Positions 7,948 to 8,132 of a stretch of DNA of 8,132 nucleotides are shown piece by piece. The position numbers were made by a program, and so were the translations under genes. How positions within the stretch are numbered: the stretch's first letter is position 1; every line of letters begins with the position of its first letter. The DNA is from Candidatus Altimarinota bacterium. Lineage in GTDB: Bacteria > Patescibacteriota > Gracilibacteria > BD1-5 > UBA6164. The notes below the pieces were generated by a model, which did no database searches, was not told where the DNA came from, and saw only the letters and a program-made list of their open reading frames with translations. Where the stretch lies: positions 1 to 8,132 of the forward strand of contig JAMOTX010000030.1 of assembly GCA_027062145.1 (NCBI GenBank), read 5' to 3'.

Positions 7948-8132
7948 TTAGTATTCAATAGGTATTTCTCTTAATTTTTTAACTAATGAATATAGGGTAT
8001 TTACATATTCATTAATTCAAGCAGTAAATTTATCAAGCTCAGTAAATTGTTCTTCAAATGTTCAAAGTACTCAATAAGAAACTTTTGAATATATAGTTTT
8101 TTCCATAGTTGCTATTTTTTTCTGTCTTTCTT
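7948..8132 (-). CDS. C-terminal end of an unidentified protein (5' end outside window)
   Basis: The last 60 codons of a minus-strand gene end in TAA at 7948-7950, 11 nt before the ATG of the exported-protein gene. The visible part starts ERQKKIATMEKTIYSK and ends LVKKLREIPIEY, with three TGA glycines. It looks like an amphipathic helical tail with no recognisable motif. The frame stays open to the window edge. An internal ATG at 8104-8106 would give a separate 52-residue protein, but nothing favours that start. The tight spacing suggests the same operon as the exported protein and map. Confidence 0.7.

Noticed and set aside
1..8132. TGA as tryptophan (Mycoplasma-type code 4)
   Set aside because: It would turn the MurC P-loop into WTHWKS and the Pth start into a tryptophan-rich sequence. 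TGA consistently replaces conserved glycines, and TGG is used separately for tryptophan.
1..8132. Widespread pseudogenes or frameshifts, as suggested by many short standard-code frames
   Set aside because: With TGA as glycine, every gene is intact in one frame with all catalytic residues. Short minus-strand pieces at 2032-2304, 5554-5739 and 7724-7936 are parts of murC, xer and the exported protein.

Overview
The window is very AT-rich and can only be read if TGA is a sense codon. Translated with TGA as glycine, it becomes almost continuous coding sequence, and four families are recognisable from end to end: MurC, peptidyl-tRNA hydrolase, a Xer-type tyrosine recombinase and type I methionine aminopeptidase. 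Glycines that are nearly invariant in these families (for example both glycines of the MurC P-loop GTHGKST) are written TGA. This is genetic code 25, known from Gracilibacteria (BD1-5/GN02) and Absconditabacteria (SR1) in the Candidate Phyla Radiation. I cannot tell these two groups apart from the window. TGA as tryptophan (the Mycoplasma code) does not fit. In the four recognised minus-strand enzymes I hand-counted about 74 TGA glycines against 7 GGN glycines.

Layout from left to right. Positions 1-1889 (+) hold the C-terminal 628 residues of a large, probably cell-surface, beta-rich protein. It converges on a minus-strand pair, pth followed by murC (3764 to 1906), whose stop and start codons overlap by one base. 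A divergent promoter region (3765-3875) separates pth from a plus-strand HAD-family phosphatase-like gene (3876-4805). That gene converges on a minus-strand xer recombinase gene (5739-4816). A dif-like dyad (5743-5770) lies immediately upstream of xer. The right third is a minus-strand operon: the tail of an unknown gene (8132-7948), a 449-residue exported six-cysteine protein of unknown function (7936-6587), then map (6570-5827), which ends in a hairpin terminator.

The genes cover core functions: peptidoglycan precursor synthesis (murC), rescue of peptidyl-tRNA (pth), N-terminal methionine removal (map) and probably chromosome dimer resolution (xer). Two larger proteins of unknown function are probably exported. 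No RNA gene, insertion sequence, CRISPR array or long repeat was seen. The genome is compact: gaps are mostly 10-110 bp, the three hairpin terminators overlap stop codons, and no start codon has a convincing Shine-Dalgarno sequence.
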